Positions 9,406-19,157 of a stretch of DNA of 64,000 nucleotides are shown piece by piece. The notes below the pieces were generated by a model. That model did not search any database and had not been told where the DNA came from. It worked only from the letters and a program-made list of their open reading frames with translations. The stretch is from NCBI RefSeq assembly GCF_028657905.1, contig NZ_CP117781.1:558001-622000 (forward strand). Reading direction: 5' to 3'. The number at the start of each line of letters is the position of its first letter. Positions within the stretch are counted from its first letter, which is position 1. The position numbers and the translations under genes were made by a program. This stretch comes from Burkholderia sp. FERM BP-3421 (GTDB lineage Bacteria; Pseudomonadota; Gammaproteobacteria; Burkholderiales; Burkholderiaceae).

Positions 9406-12174
9406 GTGAGCTTAGCCAATACAGTGAGGACAATTGCGTCCGGGGCGCTCGATTGGAACAATCGGCCCGTCGCGTTGGATTTCGGGAAGGCGCAACGCTC
9501 GGTCGGGCAATTTCTGGCCCTTCAACACGCTGATCTGCACGAAGGGCTGATGACCGGTATTCACGGACATTTGACCTGTGTGTCGGCTCGCCACGATCTG
9601 CCGCCCAAACGCCTCATGGGCTTGCCTGTTTCAGTGCGGATCGTCACGGATCGAGGCCGGCTGCACACCATCGATGCAATCGTCACCCACGTCCAGATCG
9701 GCGCATCGGATGGCGAGCTGACGGTGTACCAGCTGACCGTCAGCGACGCGCTGTCGTTGATGGAAAAGCGCATCAATTCACGCGTGTTCCGCTCGCAGTC
9801 CATTATCGAGATCCTGCGGGTGATGTTGGACGAATGGCGGCGATACAGCCTGGTGTTGACGCAGACGTGCGAATTCGATCTGTCGAGGCTCGACGAGAGC
9901 CGCTATCCCGCTCGGGAAATCACCCGTCAGGTCAATGAGTCGGATGCGCATTTCGTGCGTCGCCTGCTGCGGCGCGAAGGTATCACGGTATTCGTGAAGG
10001 CGGGTCAGGAGAGGGGCGAACGCGGCGCTGTCGATGAGACGCCGGTGCATACCCTGGTGTTCTGCGACGACCCGATGCGTTTGTCGCAGGCGTCGGCTGG
10101 CACGGTGCGCCTGCATCCGCGCGATGCAGGCGCGGAAGAGCGCGACACCATCACGTTGTTCGCGCTGCACCAACGCCTGATTCCGGGCAAGACCGATCGG
10201 CCTTCCTGGGACTACAAGAAAGCCCGGACGGATGCGTCGGACGTGCCGACGAACGCGGATCAGGGCGAGGCGGGCAACGATCTCGCCCGGTTGTTGACGG
10301 ATACGGTCATCGATATTCCGCACGTCGGCGATTCCTGGGGCGATCACGATCGCCTGACCCGCGCCCGGATGCTCGCGCATGAATTCGAGGCGGAGATTTA
10401 CGACGGCGCGAGCGGGGTGCGCGATCTTGCGGTCGGCAGTTGGTTCACCCTTGGGGGCGATCCGGAATGGGATGCGCCGCCAGTCGATCAACGGCAGTTC
10501 GTGATCACGTCGCTTCATCACGACGTCTGGAACAACCTGCCCAAAGGGCTGACCGATCGCGCCTATGCACTCTTCGCCGCGAGCCGCAACCTGAACCATC
10601 GCGCGCCCGTGTTGCCGCCTGAACTGGCGGACGGGTCGGATACCCGGTACGGGAATACTTTTTCCTGTGTGCGACGCGGCGTCCCGCTCAACCCTGCTTA
10701 CGATCCGCACGTCGATCTGCCGCCGGCGCACTTGCTGACCGGCGTGATCGTCGGGCAGCAAGGCGATGAGGTGTTTTGCGACGCGCACGGCCGCGTTCGC
10801 GTGCAGATACAAGGCCTCGATCCGGCAGACCATGCGCATGCCCGAGGCGCGGGCACCCAGGGCGACGCGAACGACAGCGCCCCGGTGCGCGTCGCATCCA
10901 GCTAGGCCGGGCCGAACTTCGGCGGGATGTTTTTGCCGCGCGTCGGCATGGAGGTGCTGCTTGGTTGTATCGCGGGAGATCCGGATCGATTGGTCATCAT
11001 CGGCGTCCTGCCGAATGGGGCGAATATGCCCGCCATGTTCAGCCATACCGGCAATCTGCCGGGCAATCGTTACCTGTCCGGGCTCAAGACGAAGGAAATC
11101 AACGGTCAGCGATACAACCAGCTCCGGCTCGATGACACGCCACATCAGATCAGCGCACAGCTGGCGAGCGAGCATGGCTTCTCCCAACTCAATCTCGGCT
11201 ACCTCACGCAACCGCGCAGCAATGGCCAGGGCGCGGATCGCGGCGAAGGCGCGGAGTTGCGCACGGACGCGGCGGCCGCGCTGCGCGCCGCACAGGGGAT
11301 CCTGCTGACGACCTATGCGCGGACGCAAGCGGGCGGCGGCCAACTCGATCGTGAGGAACTGATCCGCTTGCTGGGCCAGTGCGGCGAGTTGTTCGAAGCC
11401 TTGGGTCGTTACGCGGGGCAACACGGCGGGTGGGCGGCCGATGCGGCGGGGCAAGGCGCCGTCGCATCGGCATTCGAGGCCTGGAAGGCGGGCGATGCGA
11501 GCGCCGCCGACGGTTCGCAGGCGCTGCTGGCGTTCGGTGCGCAAGCCGGCTCCGTCAACGTGACACCGAGAACCCACGTGACCTATGCCGGTGAAAACAT
11601 CGATCAGGTGGCGCAGCAGCATGTTCAATTGATGAGCGGCCAGCGCTTCAATGCGACGGCCGGGCACGGCATGCAACTGTACGCCCGCGGCGCTGGCGTG
11701 CAGGCAATCGCAGGCGAAGGTCCGGTGTTGTTGCAGGCGCAGGCGGATACGCTCACGGCGAGCGCCCAGAAAGGCATCAGGATCACGACGAACGACAACG
11801 AGGTGCTGGTGACCGCGCCGACGATCCGGCTCGTTGCCGAAGACGGGAGCTATATCAGGATCGGAGACGGCATCACGCTCGGTACGAATACCCGGATTGT
11901 GTTGCAGGCGGCGTCGCATGAGTGGGATGGGCCATCGACGCAGCAGGTTTCGAGCGCGTCGTTCAACAGCCAACCGACCGACCAGCAATTCCGGTTGCAT
12001 TTCCCCGGGCATACCGCCGAGGCCCCCGCGCTCGCGGCCAATCAGCACTATCGGATCACGTTGGACGACGGCCGCGTGTTCGAAGGCAAGAGCGACGCGA
12101 GCGGCCTGACGAGCGTGGTGAAGGACGATGTGATGCGCATCGCCAAGGTCGAGATATTGAAACCGTCGCTTTGA
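9406..12174 (+). pseudogene. vgrG: VgrG spike of the type VI secretion system, split by an in-frame amber codon
   Basis: VgrG trimers form the puncturing tip of the T6SS and carry effectors. The GTG at 9406 follows AGAGAGG; the upstream TTG at 9352 is less likely. The frame encodes an N-terminal gp27-like part, then a gp5-like OB-fold (GRVRVQIQG near residue 465) and a C-terminal DUF2345-like beta region. At 10903-10905 the frame has TAG, where VgrGs have the Trp of a conserved S-W-A-G motif (expected TGG). The downstream sequence stays in the same frame to 12174. Intact length would be about 922 residues; the two pieces are 499 and about 422. The next ATG after the stop is 10927. This could be a real nonsense mutation, a suppressed codon or a base-call error. 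The genes for its likely cargo follow directly. Confidence 0.85.
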
Positions 12175-12193
12175 GCGGTGGGAGGAGGGATAT

Positions 12194-14542
12194 ATGACGG
12201 AAAAGAATGACGACTATCGCGTCGCGGCTCAGGGGGCCGGCGTCACGATGTCTAATCGACCGGATGCGCGCAATGTCCCTCTGCCTGGGGATCTGCCGGG
12301 CATCGTCATCTTCATACACGGCGTGAACGATCCGGGGGCGGCTTGTTCGGTTGTGGAGCAGGGCTTGTGTCAGGGGGTGAACGATCGTCTGTCGCGGACC
12401 GATTTGAAGGCGGGGCGCTATGGTGTTGGGTATCTATCGGCTGCCAGGAAGCCCAAAGCCGATGTCGATATCGCCGATGCCGAAGTCCTGAGTGATCCCG
12501 ATACCTATCTGTATCGTCGGACGGAAATCGCCAATCTCACGAAGAGCTTTTTCATTCCCTTCTACTGGGGCATGCGCGCCGATAACAGCGACATCGCCAA
12601 GATCGACAATCCGGGCGAGGTCAAGAGCAGGACGGCAGACGAGAACGGGAACCTCATGACGCGCGGGCAGTATCAGGATATCCACGGCAATCGGCTCGAT
12701 GCGCACTTCGCGAAGGCTGGGGGTTTCTTCGCAAATGCGACCAACAACATCCCGCAGATGTATGACGAAGGATTCAAGGCGGATCGAAAGACGCGGTTCG
12801 TGACGCGGCATGCACTGGGCGGCAACACCGTTTATGCAGCGGACTCTCCCAGTCGCCGCTATTTCGTTCTGGCCGCCACGCGCCTCGCGAATCTGATCAC
12901 GACGATCCGGACGATTCAACCCAAGACGGTTGCCGAAGCTCACGGGTTGAACCCCGCCAATGAAACGATCACGATCATGGGGCATAGCCAAGGCACGATC
13001 ATCGCGCTGCTGGCGCAAGCCATCCTCAAGCAACAGGGGCAGCGTTGCGTGGACTGTCTCATCATGGTCGACTCGCCGTACTCCCTGTATCAGACGGAAG
13101 CGTGCAACCAGACCGGGCATGCCAAGCTCAAGACCCTTATCGATATCGTCAATGCCGTGACGCAGGAGCCGCATACGATTCCGGACCTAGCCGAGCTGAT
13201 GATCAACCACGAGAAGCATGGCGGTCGCACTGGGGCTGGTTGGACGAAGACCCAAGGCAAACGTCTGGATGAAAGTGGAAAACGTTGGGTGACGTTCGAC
13301 GAACGTGACAATCGCGGGAAGGTTTACTTGTATTTCTGTCCGGAAGACGCCGTGGTGGGGTTGAAGAAGATACGCGGCATCGGTACGTTCGGCGTGCCCG
13401 ATGCCGTGCCTGCCGACGGCGATGCGCTGAAGACCAATCCGGGGAAGACCATGCCGGCGATGCCGGTGTTGGGGCAGCAGAAGTCCGGGCAACGCTTTTT
13501 CCAGCGCATGTGGACACGAATGGAAAGGGATCAGGACGGCAGCGGAAAATTCGAGAAGGTAAAAGTAGGGCTGCCGCCTGCTCGCCTATCGGTTCGCGAG
13601 CGATTTGAACGATTGGCGCCCGGCCCCGAGACAGATGGTTCGATATCGGGCACCGCGCTCGAGATGAGTAAGAGCGCATTTCTCCATGCATCTTTCGAAC
13701 GCGACGACATTCGCTTCATCAACGGAGAGGAACTCAAGCCGCCCTGTGTGCCCGACCTGTACGGGGGAGAGGTCGTGCGCGGCGGCCCGCGGCCGGGGAA
13801 GGCCGATGTGGCCGGCTTGACGGGGCTTGATGATGTGACGAAGAACATTGTCCTGGGCAATCAGTACGCGAAGCTCAAATGGAAGATGGTCGAGCGTTTC
13901 GTGATGGGTGCGCCCGGAGACTTGGAACGGGTCAAGGCGGAATTCAATGCCAACAAAGCGGTGGACGACCAATCCGAGAATTGGCGGATCAGGCCGGTTC
14001 CCTTCATGGCGATGGGAAATCCAGGTTCGAAGATGGCCTATTGCGTCGAGCGGGAAGAGACGCCCAACGAAGCGCGCGCGCGAATGAGGACGGATCGCGG
14101 GGCCTACGAGGTGAATAACTACCACTCGGGCATCTTGCGCAGCGCCGGAAATCATCGGTGGGTGACGGCGATGGATGTGGCTATTGGTCAAGCCGTGACG
14201 CTTGATGACCCGGTTTGGCGGGAGTTGTTGATCTTGATGGCTGATTGGAGGATGGATGATTCAGCATTATTCAAAATAAAAAATAATTTGAACTACAAAA
14301 GATTAAATCAGGGAGCGCAAGATTTTATTCAGGCATGTGCCGATTACTATTCGGTCGGTATCTTTCCAGAAAAATATGTATCGAGCACATTTCCTCCCCT
14401 TGTGACTAGTGAGTTGACCTCAACTGCCGCGTTCGCTTCGAGACGAGTACAAGTTGAGTACGAGAAACGAGAGGCACAAGAAGTTCGAATGGTGGATGGG
14501 AGCAAGAAGCTCAGGCAAGTGCTCCAAGGATACCGGCAATGA
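12194..14542 (+). CDS. tle3: Type VI secretion phospholipase effector, Tle3 family
   Basis: A 782-residue alpha/beta hydrolase expected to attack membrane phospholipids of a rival or host cell after T6SS delivery. An early oxyanion segment FIHGVNDPG lies near residue 37. The nucleophile elbow GHSQG has Ser265 (12986-12988). The C-terminal part carries the DUF3274/Tle3_C-type region that defines this family, including a Y-C-V-E-R-E-E segment. A GGAGG site precedes ATG 12194. The gene follows vgrG and overlaps tla3 by 4 bp. No immunity gene of the kind paired with Pseudomonas Tle3 (Tli3) is recognisable. From about 14240 the coding sequence becomes clearly AT-richer than the rest, suggesting a mosaic 3' end. 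Confidence 0.88.
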   Translation: MTEKNDDYRVAAQGAGVTMSNRPDARNVPLPGDLPGIVIFIHGVNDPGAACSVVEQGLCQGVNDRLSRTDLKAGRYGVGYLSAARKPKADVDIADAEVLSDPDTYLYRRTEIANLTKSFFIPFYWGMRADNSDIAKIDNPGEVKSRTADENGNLMTRGQYQDIHGNRLDAHFAKAGGFFANATNNIPQMYDEGFKADRKTRFVTRHALGGNTVYAADSPSRRYFVLAATRLANLITTIRTIQPKTVAEAHGLNPANETITIMGHSQGTIIALLAQAILKQQGQRCVDCLIMVDSPYSLYQTEACNQTGHAKLKTLIDIVNAVTQEPHTIPDLAELMINHEKHGGRTGAGWTKTQGKRLDESGKRWVTFDERDNRGKVYLYFCPEDAVVGLKKIRGIGTFGVPDAVPADGDALKTNPGKTMPAMPVLGQQKSGQRFFQRMWTRMERDQDGSGKFEKVKVGLPPARLSVRERFERLAPGPETDGSISGTALEMSKSAFLHASFERDDIRFINGEELKPPCVPDLYGGEVVRGGPRPGKADVAGLTGLDDVTKNIVLGNQYAKLKWKMVERFVMGAPGDLERVKAEFNANKAVDDQSENWRIRPVPFMAMGNPGSKMAYCVEREETPNEARARMRTDRGAYEVNNYHSGILRSAGNHRWVTAMDVAIGQAVTLDDPVWRELLILMADWRMDDSALFKIKNNLNYKRLNQGAQDFIQACADYYSVGIFPEKYVSSTFPPLVTSELTSTAAFASRRVQVEYEKREAQEVRMVDGSKKLRQVLQGYRQ

Positions 14543-16224
14543 TTGCAAAACCTCGCCCTTGGCCTTACATCGCGATCTTCGTTTTGACCACACTTATATG
14601 GATTGTCTTGGTCATGGCGAGATCGCACAGATATTGGGAAGAAGCTGGCCAGGAGATGTTCCATATGGGAAGCTATATTCGGAATGGCGTGCTCGTAGTG
14701 CTTGCGGTCATCATCTTTGCATATGGACTTCGCGCCGCGTTGATACATCGATTGTCCGCGTCTGCCGGTCATTTGGCTGAATCGAACTCGGGAGACATAA
14801 CCGAAAGAAAGATGCACGGATTCAACGGTTCGCCTGCGATGCTGTCTCAAACAGGAAGCAAATACGTTTTAGAAGTGCGAGGTGCGAGCATTGTTACCGG
14901 GTGGGAGACTAACCACGAAATCTGGAGGGAGATCGAAGCAAAGAAAGATAACCACCAGACCTACATGTCACAAAACCCGGAGGACTATCCGGACAACGAC
15001 GGACACAGGCTCGACAACCACCGCATTGTCTCCGGCACGGGCTTCAAGTTTGCCGCCCGTCGCGCTGTCGAATATTGGCCTGTGCCCGTCATCATTTGGG
15101 GGCCGCCGAAGGATAAAAGAAACGACTATCGTGCTGCCAAGCAGATCGCAGGTTTGCGCCAGAAAGCAAGCCTGGGTGTGACGCTGTTGCTTTGGGGCGC
15201 TGACGCGAATACCGACGATGGCGTGGAAATGATCGAGAAATTGTTCGCCTTCTTCGATGCGCATCCCGACGTGCCGGAGGTTTTGGTGTTCAGTTCGGAC
15301 GGGTCGATGCTACGTTCCCTTCTCAGACCTCCGGGAAGCGGTGGCGCGCCGCAAGCAGGCCATATCATTCCGGAGCGTCCGGATTGCAGCGGTGGAATGT
15401 TGTTTGCACGATCGGATCGAGTCGATAAACTCGTTCGCCCTTTCGTCATCGATCAAACTGCACAGATCAACAAGAACAGCACGGGTTACGACATCACCAA
15501 GTTATGGAATTTCTTCTGGGCCACGAACGACGATCGGGGGCCGGACAGCTTCAATGCTCATTATCTTGCACAAGAAAAAGCAGCGGGCGTCGATGATCCG
15601 TCCGCGCTCGGTTCCATGTCGTTGAACTGGTGGCATGCCCAACTGCCCGAACTCTGGAAGACCATCGACAACAAAGGGCCCGGCGATTTCACACCGACGC
15701 CATACCTCCCGGTGCGGTGGACCACCTGGCAACTCAAAAAATTCGACAGCGCACCGCTGCTCGGTTATCTCCATCGCCCGGTCGACGTGAAGTTGACGGA
15801 CGACCATGGACGCCCCCTCAAGACCTCAGCCCAAGCAACAGCATTGCAAGCCGGCTGGGAACAGGCGCGCGCGGCCCTGCCGGACGGCCAGGAGCCGAAG
15901 CGCGTGTTCTACGACACGACGGGCGATCGTCTCTCGATGATTCCATTGAACCGGGCTCTGGCGCAGATCGGCGGCCCGGCGCCGAACCTGAACGATGTCG
16001 AGGAGGGCTATGACATCGGCGCGCGCATCGGCAACACCGGCGTGACGTCCCCGCTTATACAAATCGGCCTGGGGCTGATCGCCAGTTACCAGAACGGAGG
16101 CGCCAGCGCGACCGTGAACCGTCGCCCGAACGGGACGACGAGCATCATCATGGTCAGCCCGCCGGATGCGGAGATCAAGGCCGCATGGGACCAGAAGACG
16201 AGCGGTGCAAACCCATTCAAATAG
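14539..16224 (+). CDS. tla3: Type VI lipase adaptor protein, Tla3 family (DUF2875)
   Basis: A 561-residue protein of the DUF2875 family. In Pseudomonas aeruginosa the family member Tla3 couples the lipase Tle3 to its VgrG. Two transmembrane helices (about residues 9-28 and 49-68) precede a large soluble domain (WPVPVIIWGPP near 175, FNAHYLAQEKA near 340). Its ATG overlaps the tle3 stop as ATGA, so translation is probably coupled and the products made in step. The first few hundred bases share the AT-rich character of the tle3 end. Assignment rests on family resemblance plus the vgrG-tle3-tla3-PAAR order. Confidence 0.85.
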   Translation: MIAKPRPWPYIAIFVLTTLIWIVLVMARSHRYWEEAGQEMFHMGSYIRNGVLVVLAVIIFAYGLRAALIHRLSASAGHLAESNSGDITERKMHGFNGSPAMLSQTGSKYVLEVRGASIVTGWETNHEIWREIEAKKDNHQTYMSQNPEDYPDNDGHRLDNHRIVSGTGFKFAARRAVEYWPVPVIIWGPPKDKRNDYRAAKQIAGLRQKASLGVTLLLWGADANTDDGVEMIEKLFAFFDAHPDVPEVLVFSSDGSMLRSLLRPPGSGGAPQAGHIIPERPDCSGGMLFARSDRVDKLVRPFVIDQTAQINKNSTGYDITKLWNFFWATNDDRGPDSFNAHYLAQEKAAGVDDPSALGSMSLNWWHAQLPELWKTIDNKGPGDFTPTPYLPVRWTTWQLKKFDSAPLLGYLHRPVDVKLTDDHGRPLKTSAQATALQAGWEQARAALPDGQEPKRVFYDTTGDRLSMIPLNRALAQIGGPAPNLNDVEEGYDIGARIGNTGVTSPLIQIGLGLIASYQNGGASATVNRRPNGTTSIIMVSPPDAEIKAAWDQKTSGANPFK

Positions 16225-16241
16225 ATCGAGACGAGGTCATC

Positions 16242-16502
16242 ATGCGCGGCATCATTCGAGTCGGCGACTCGACCAATCGTGGCTGCCGGGTCAGGACCGG
16301 CAGCGACAGTTCGAACGTAATGGGACGGGCGGTCGCCCGGATGGGCGACCGTTGTGCCTGCCAGGCAGGGCTTGGCGAATGCGAGATTCTCGAAGGCGAC
16401 GAAATGGTTCGCATCAATGGCCGCGCTGTCGCATTCGACGGTCACAAGACATCATGCGGGGCCGTCCTGATTTCTTCCATACCAACATCCGGTCGGACCT
16501 AG
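16242..16502 (+). CDS. PAAR-domain T6SS tip protein
   Basis: An 86-residue single-domain PAAR protein that caps the VgrG spike. It shows repeated Gly-Asp and Cys/His signatures (MGDRCACQAG, DGHKTSCGAVLISS). Start 16242 has a weak CGAGGT upstream; an in-frame ATG at 16185 inside tla3 would add 19 unrelated residues. It has no C-terminal toxin extension, so it should sharpen the tip rather than act as an effector. Confidence 0.85.
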   Translation: MRGIIRVGDSTNRGCRVRTGSDSSNVMGRAVARMGDRCACQAGLGECEILEGDEMVRINGRAVAFDGHKTSCGAVLISSIPTSGRT

Positions 16503-16618
16503 CCGAAGCGCAACAACAGGATCAAGGCACAACGCCGCCGAACAGCGTCGAGCGCGAGCGACATGACGAATCGAGAGCGGTTTGCCGTTCGAGACGTTTC
16601 AACCCGCAAGCCCAGCGA

Positions 16619-16837
16619 TCAAAGCGAGGTGACGGGGATACGCTTCGACAACTCATTGCGCGCGGCCAGGGGAATACGCGCATCGTCCCAGCTGGCCAGC
16701 CACTCGACCTCTTTCGCGCTGAACACCTGACCATAATTGCGCAGCGCGTATTGCAATGCGTCGACGACGTAATGACGGATCATGTCGGGCGTGCGTGGAT
16801 CGTCGAGTACGGATCGGAAGGCTTCGAGCGTGGCCAT
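16619..16837 (-). CDS. Small conserved-looking hypothetical protein
   Basis: A 72-residue acidic protein (MATLEAFRSVLDDPRT...), predicted mainly helical, with no family I can name. GGAG precedes ATG 16837. It is convergent with the PAAR gene. An unusual hairpin (16855-16873) lies just upstream. A longer frame through the neighbouring flavodoxin gene is a shadow. It could be a small T6SS-associated or stress protein, but nothing in the sequence proves this. Confidence 0.55.
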   Translation of the reverse strand: MATLEAFRSVLDDPRTPDMIRHYVVDALQYALRNYGQVFSAKEVEWLASWDDARIPLAARNELSKRIPVTSL

Positions 16838-16854
16838 GAATAGGCTCCATCCTA

Positions 16855-16873
16855 GGGATAACCCTGTTATCCC
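16855..16873. promoter_or_regulatory. Perfect GGGATAAC/GTTATCCC inverted repeat
   Basis: Two 8-bp arms are separated by only CCT, about 18 bp upstream of the start of the 72-residue gene. The layout suits an operator for a dimeric regulator or a 5' leader hairpin. The plus strand at 16858-16875 also matches the reverse complement of the I-SceI site at 16 of 18 positions. Confidence 0.4.
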
Positions 16874-16956
16874 ATACCAATAGTTGGGTGCCAACTGGAA
16901 AAAAAGCAGTTGAGCGTGCGAGTCGAACGGCCCTTGCGGGCCGCCTGAACCGACGC

Positions 16957-17616
16957 TCACGCCAGATCGATTCCCACCGTCGCGCCGACCCGTCCCTCCG
17001 AGCGATCCTCGGCCTCCCCATCCCACCACGCCGCGCGGCCGCGCGCGAATTGCCGCGCCGCTTCCGCTACACGCGCGCCAAGATGCCGCGCGGTAGCCAG
17101 ATCCGCTTCGGGCGGTGCAGCCTCGGGGCCCTGGTCCGTATTCGACTGCGCCGCGGCCCCCAGCCAGAAACCCAGGCGATTGAGATCCTCCGCCGAACCC
17201 CGGGTCGAATTGTTCGCAGGCGGCAAGCCGAGATTGATCCAGTGCATGCCATGCTGCGCGGCGAACAAGGCGAGCTGCATGAGCGTGGCGAGCTTGTCTC
17301 CGGCGTGCGCGCCGGAATTCGTGAAGCCGGCCGCAATCTTGTCCTGCCACAGGAAGCCCTTGGCCATGACGGCGTTGGAGGTGGCCTCCTCGAAGACTTT
17401 GAATTCGGCCGACACCCCGCCCATATAAGTCGGCGCGCCGAAGATGATGGCGTCGGCCCGGGCGAGTTCGTCCCAGCGCGCCGGCGCATCCGCGCAGGGC
17501 AGCAGCACGCCCCTGGCGCCCGCCACCCGTTCGACGCCGTCCTTGACCGCGCTTGCCTGCCGCGCCGTATGACCATATTGGCTGTGAAAGACAATCGCCA
17601 CGCGTGTATTCGTCAT
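16957..17616 (-). CDS. Flavodoxin-fold NAD(P)H:quinone oxidoreductase-like protein (WrbA/NADPH-dependent FMN reductase type)
   Basis: A 219-residue flavodoxin-like protein. The N-terminal loop HSQYGHTARQ matches the FMN-phosphate-binding loop of WrbA-type proteins. GAPTYMGG (about 74-81) and TNSGAH (near 111) match the isoalloxazine-contacting loops. Two-electron reduction of quinones is the usual activity. AGGAG precedes ATG 17616. It lies 55 bp downstream in the direction of an MDR reductase gene on the same strand (ending 17672), so the two may be cotranscribed as a redox-stress pair. Confidence 0.82.
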   Translation of the reverse strand: MTNTRVAIVFHSQYGHTARQASAVKDGVERVAGARGVLLPCADAPARWDELARADAIIFGAPTYMGGVSAEFKVFEEATSNAVMAKGFLWQDKIAAGFTNSGAHAGDKLATLMQLALFAAQHGMHWINLGLPPANNSTRGSAEDLNRLGFWLGAAAQSNTDQGPEAAPPEADLATARHLGARVAEAARQFARGRAAWWDGEAEDRSEGRVGATVGIDLA

Positions 17617-17671
17617 GCACTTCTCCTGAAGCTTGATGTCCCGATTCCGATTCATCTCGTTTGACCTGGTC

Positions 17672-18706
17672 CTACAGTTCGACCATCACCACGCCCTTGA
17701 GCTTGCCCGCACAGGCTTCCTGCAGCGCCGCCGGCCCCTGCTCGAGCCCGCTGAAGGTCGTGCAGGTCAGTTGAACGGGCTGCTCGTCGCGCCATTCGTC
17801 GAGGCGCTGCAGCCATTCGTCGAAGGCTTCGGGTTTGTCGTCGTCGGCGCTATAGCCGCGCAGCGTGATGCCCTTGATCGGCAGCCGGAACGTATCGATC
17901 TCGACCGGCGCGATGGAACTGGAGCGTTCGGCGCGCAGCTCTGCCACGAGCGCCCCCAGAATCACGAAGCGCGCCCCCTCTCGCGCCAGCGTGACCGCGG
18001 CGCTCAGCTGCTCGCCGCCGACCATGTCGACGAAGACGTCGATGCCGTCCGGCGCGACGTCGCCCAGCTGCGTGACGAAGGGGCGGTTGTCGTCGACGAT
18101 CACGGTGTCATAGCCGAGCGCTTCTTTCATCCACGCGGCCTTGTCCGGGCTGCGCGTGCTGCCGATGACGCGCCCGGCCCCGAGCCGGCGCGCGATCTGC
18201 CCCGCCATCGAGCCGATCGCGCCGGCGCCGCTGGAGACGAAGACGGTGTCGCCGGGCTTGACCTGGATGCCGCGCGTCAACGCCGCGTAGGCGGTCCAGC
18301 CGTGGCCGAGGTACGCGGCCGGTTCGATGGGGTCGCGCCGCAACACCGTGCACTGAGCCGCGTCGACAACGGCATAGTCGCGCCAGCCCCGCCGATGAAG
18401 CACCGTTTCGCCCACGCGCAGCCCTGATTCCGGTGCAGCGGCGATCACCTCGCCGATTGCCCCGTCGGCCAGCGCATCGCCCGGCTTGAGCGGCGGAAAC
18501 GGAATGCCGTTGATTTCCTTCGCGTCGCGGCTCGCCATCAGGCGCGTCGACACGGAGACGCGGAACCAGCGGTTGCGCACCAGGACCTGATGAGGCGCCA
18601 AGGGCGGCAAGGGTGCCTCGGCGATCGCGAAATGGCTCGACTTGAGCGTGCCCTCGGGGTGGGCGACGAGTTCGACGTAACGTGAAACACGGGGTTGAAA
18701 ATCCAT
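17672..18706 (-). CDS. NADP-dependent zinc-less MDR oxidoreductase (leukotriene B4 12-hydroxydehydrogenase/PTGR-like)
   Basis: A 344-residue medium-chain reductase. The nucleotide-binding part has the loop SSGAGAIGSMAGQIA (near residue 160); the catalytic and structural zinc cysteines of alcohol dehydrogenases are absent. Such proteins reduce conjugated enals and enones with NADPH. AGGA precedes ATG 18706. It may be cotranscribed with the flavodoxin-like gene to its left; together they suggest electrophile or quinone detoxification, which is inference. Confidence 0.8.
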   Translation of the reverse strand: MDFQPRVSRYVELVAHPEGTLKSSHFAIAEAPLPPLAPHQVLVRNRWFRVSVSTRLMASRDAKEINGIPFPPLKPGDALADGAIGEVIAAAPESGLRVGETVLHRRGWRDYAVVDAAQCTVLRRDPIEPAAYLGHGWTAYAALTRGIQVKPGDTVFVSSGAGAIGSMAGQIARRLGAGRVIGSTRSPDKAAWMKEALGYDTVIVDDNRPFVTQLGDVAPDGIDVFVDMVGGEQLSAAVTLAREGARFVILGALVAELRAERSSSIAPVEIDTFRLPIKGITLRGYSADDDKPEAFDEWLQRLDEWRDEQPVQLTCTTFSGLEQGPAALQEACAGKLKGVVMVEL

Positions 18707-18981
18707 GGCGAATTCCTGTGACCCGTCGCGGGCAGCGGCGCCGCGCACCGCATTTTTCCCGTGAGGTAGGTCGAAATTCTTGCGTGGATCCCTGGCCGTG
18801 GCTACTCGCTTTTCCGTTCCCGCTCCAGTGGGCCGCCGAGCCCCGATACAGCGGCATTTGCGTGCGAGCGCCACTGCCGGAGCGAGGTCGCGGCTCGCTT
18901 TCCTGCCGTATGACGCCGGCCTGCGCAACGGATCGTTGCATCCGCAACTTTCTGCGCCGCGCGCGCGAAGCGGCGCACTGC

Positions 18982-19110
18982 GGCAACGCCGGGGCGACCA
19001 ATGTGTTGCCGTTCGGCGGCTTCAGGCAATCGGGCTTGGGCCGCGAACCGGGGCGTGCCGTCATCGATCAGTACACGGAGAGCAAGTCGGTGATGATGAA
19101 TTTCGGGTAG
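18982..19110 (+). pseudogene. C-terminal remnant of an aldehyde dehydrogenase
   Basis: The frame GATNVLPFGGFRQSGLGRE... ending at TAG 19108-19110 has the hallmark C-terminus of NAD(P)-dependent aldehyde dehydrogenases (PFGGxKxSGxGRE then Y-T-E-x-K-S-V). Nothing upstream in the frame resembles the catalytic Cys or Rossmann regions, so about nine tenths of the gene are missing. It points to a past deletion between the MDR gene and the AraC regulator. Confidence 0.8.
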
Positions 19111-19157
19111 CGCCTGGCGTGGTGTGGGAGACGCGGGAAGCAGGCGTCGCGCCGACC

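Noticed and set aside
16858..16875. Engineered I-SceI site
   Set aside because: Two mismatches and a symmetrical natural palindrome; flanking DNA has no vector features.
16619..17620. A 333-codon minus frame spanning the flavodoxin-like gene
   Set aside because: Only its last 72 residues look real; the rest is an off-frame shadow of the flavodoxin gene.
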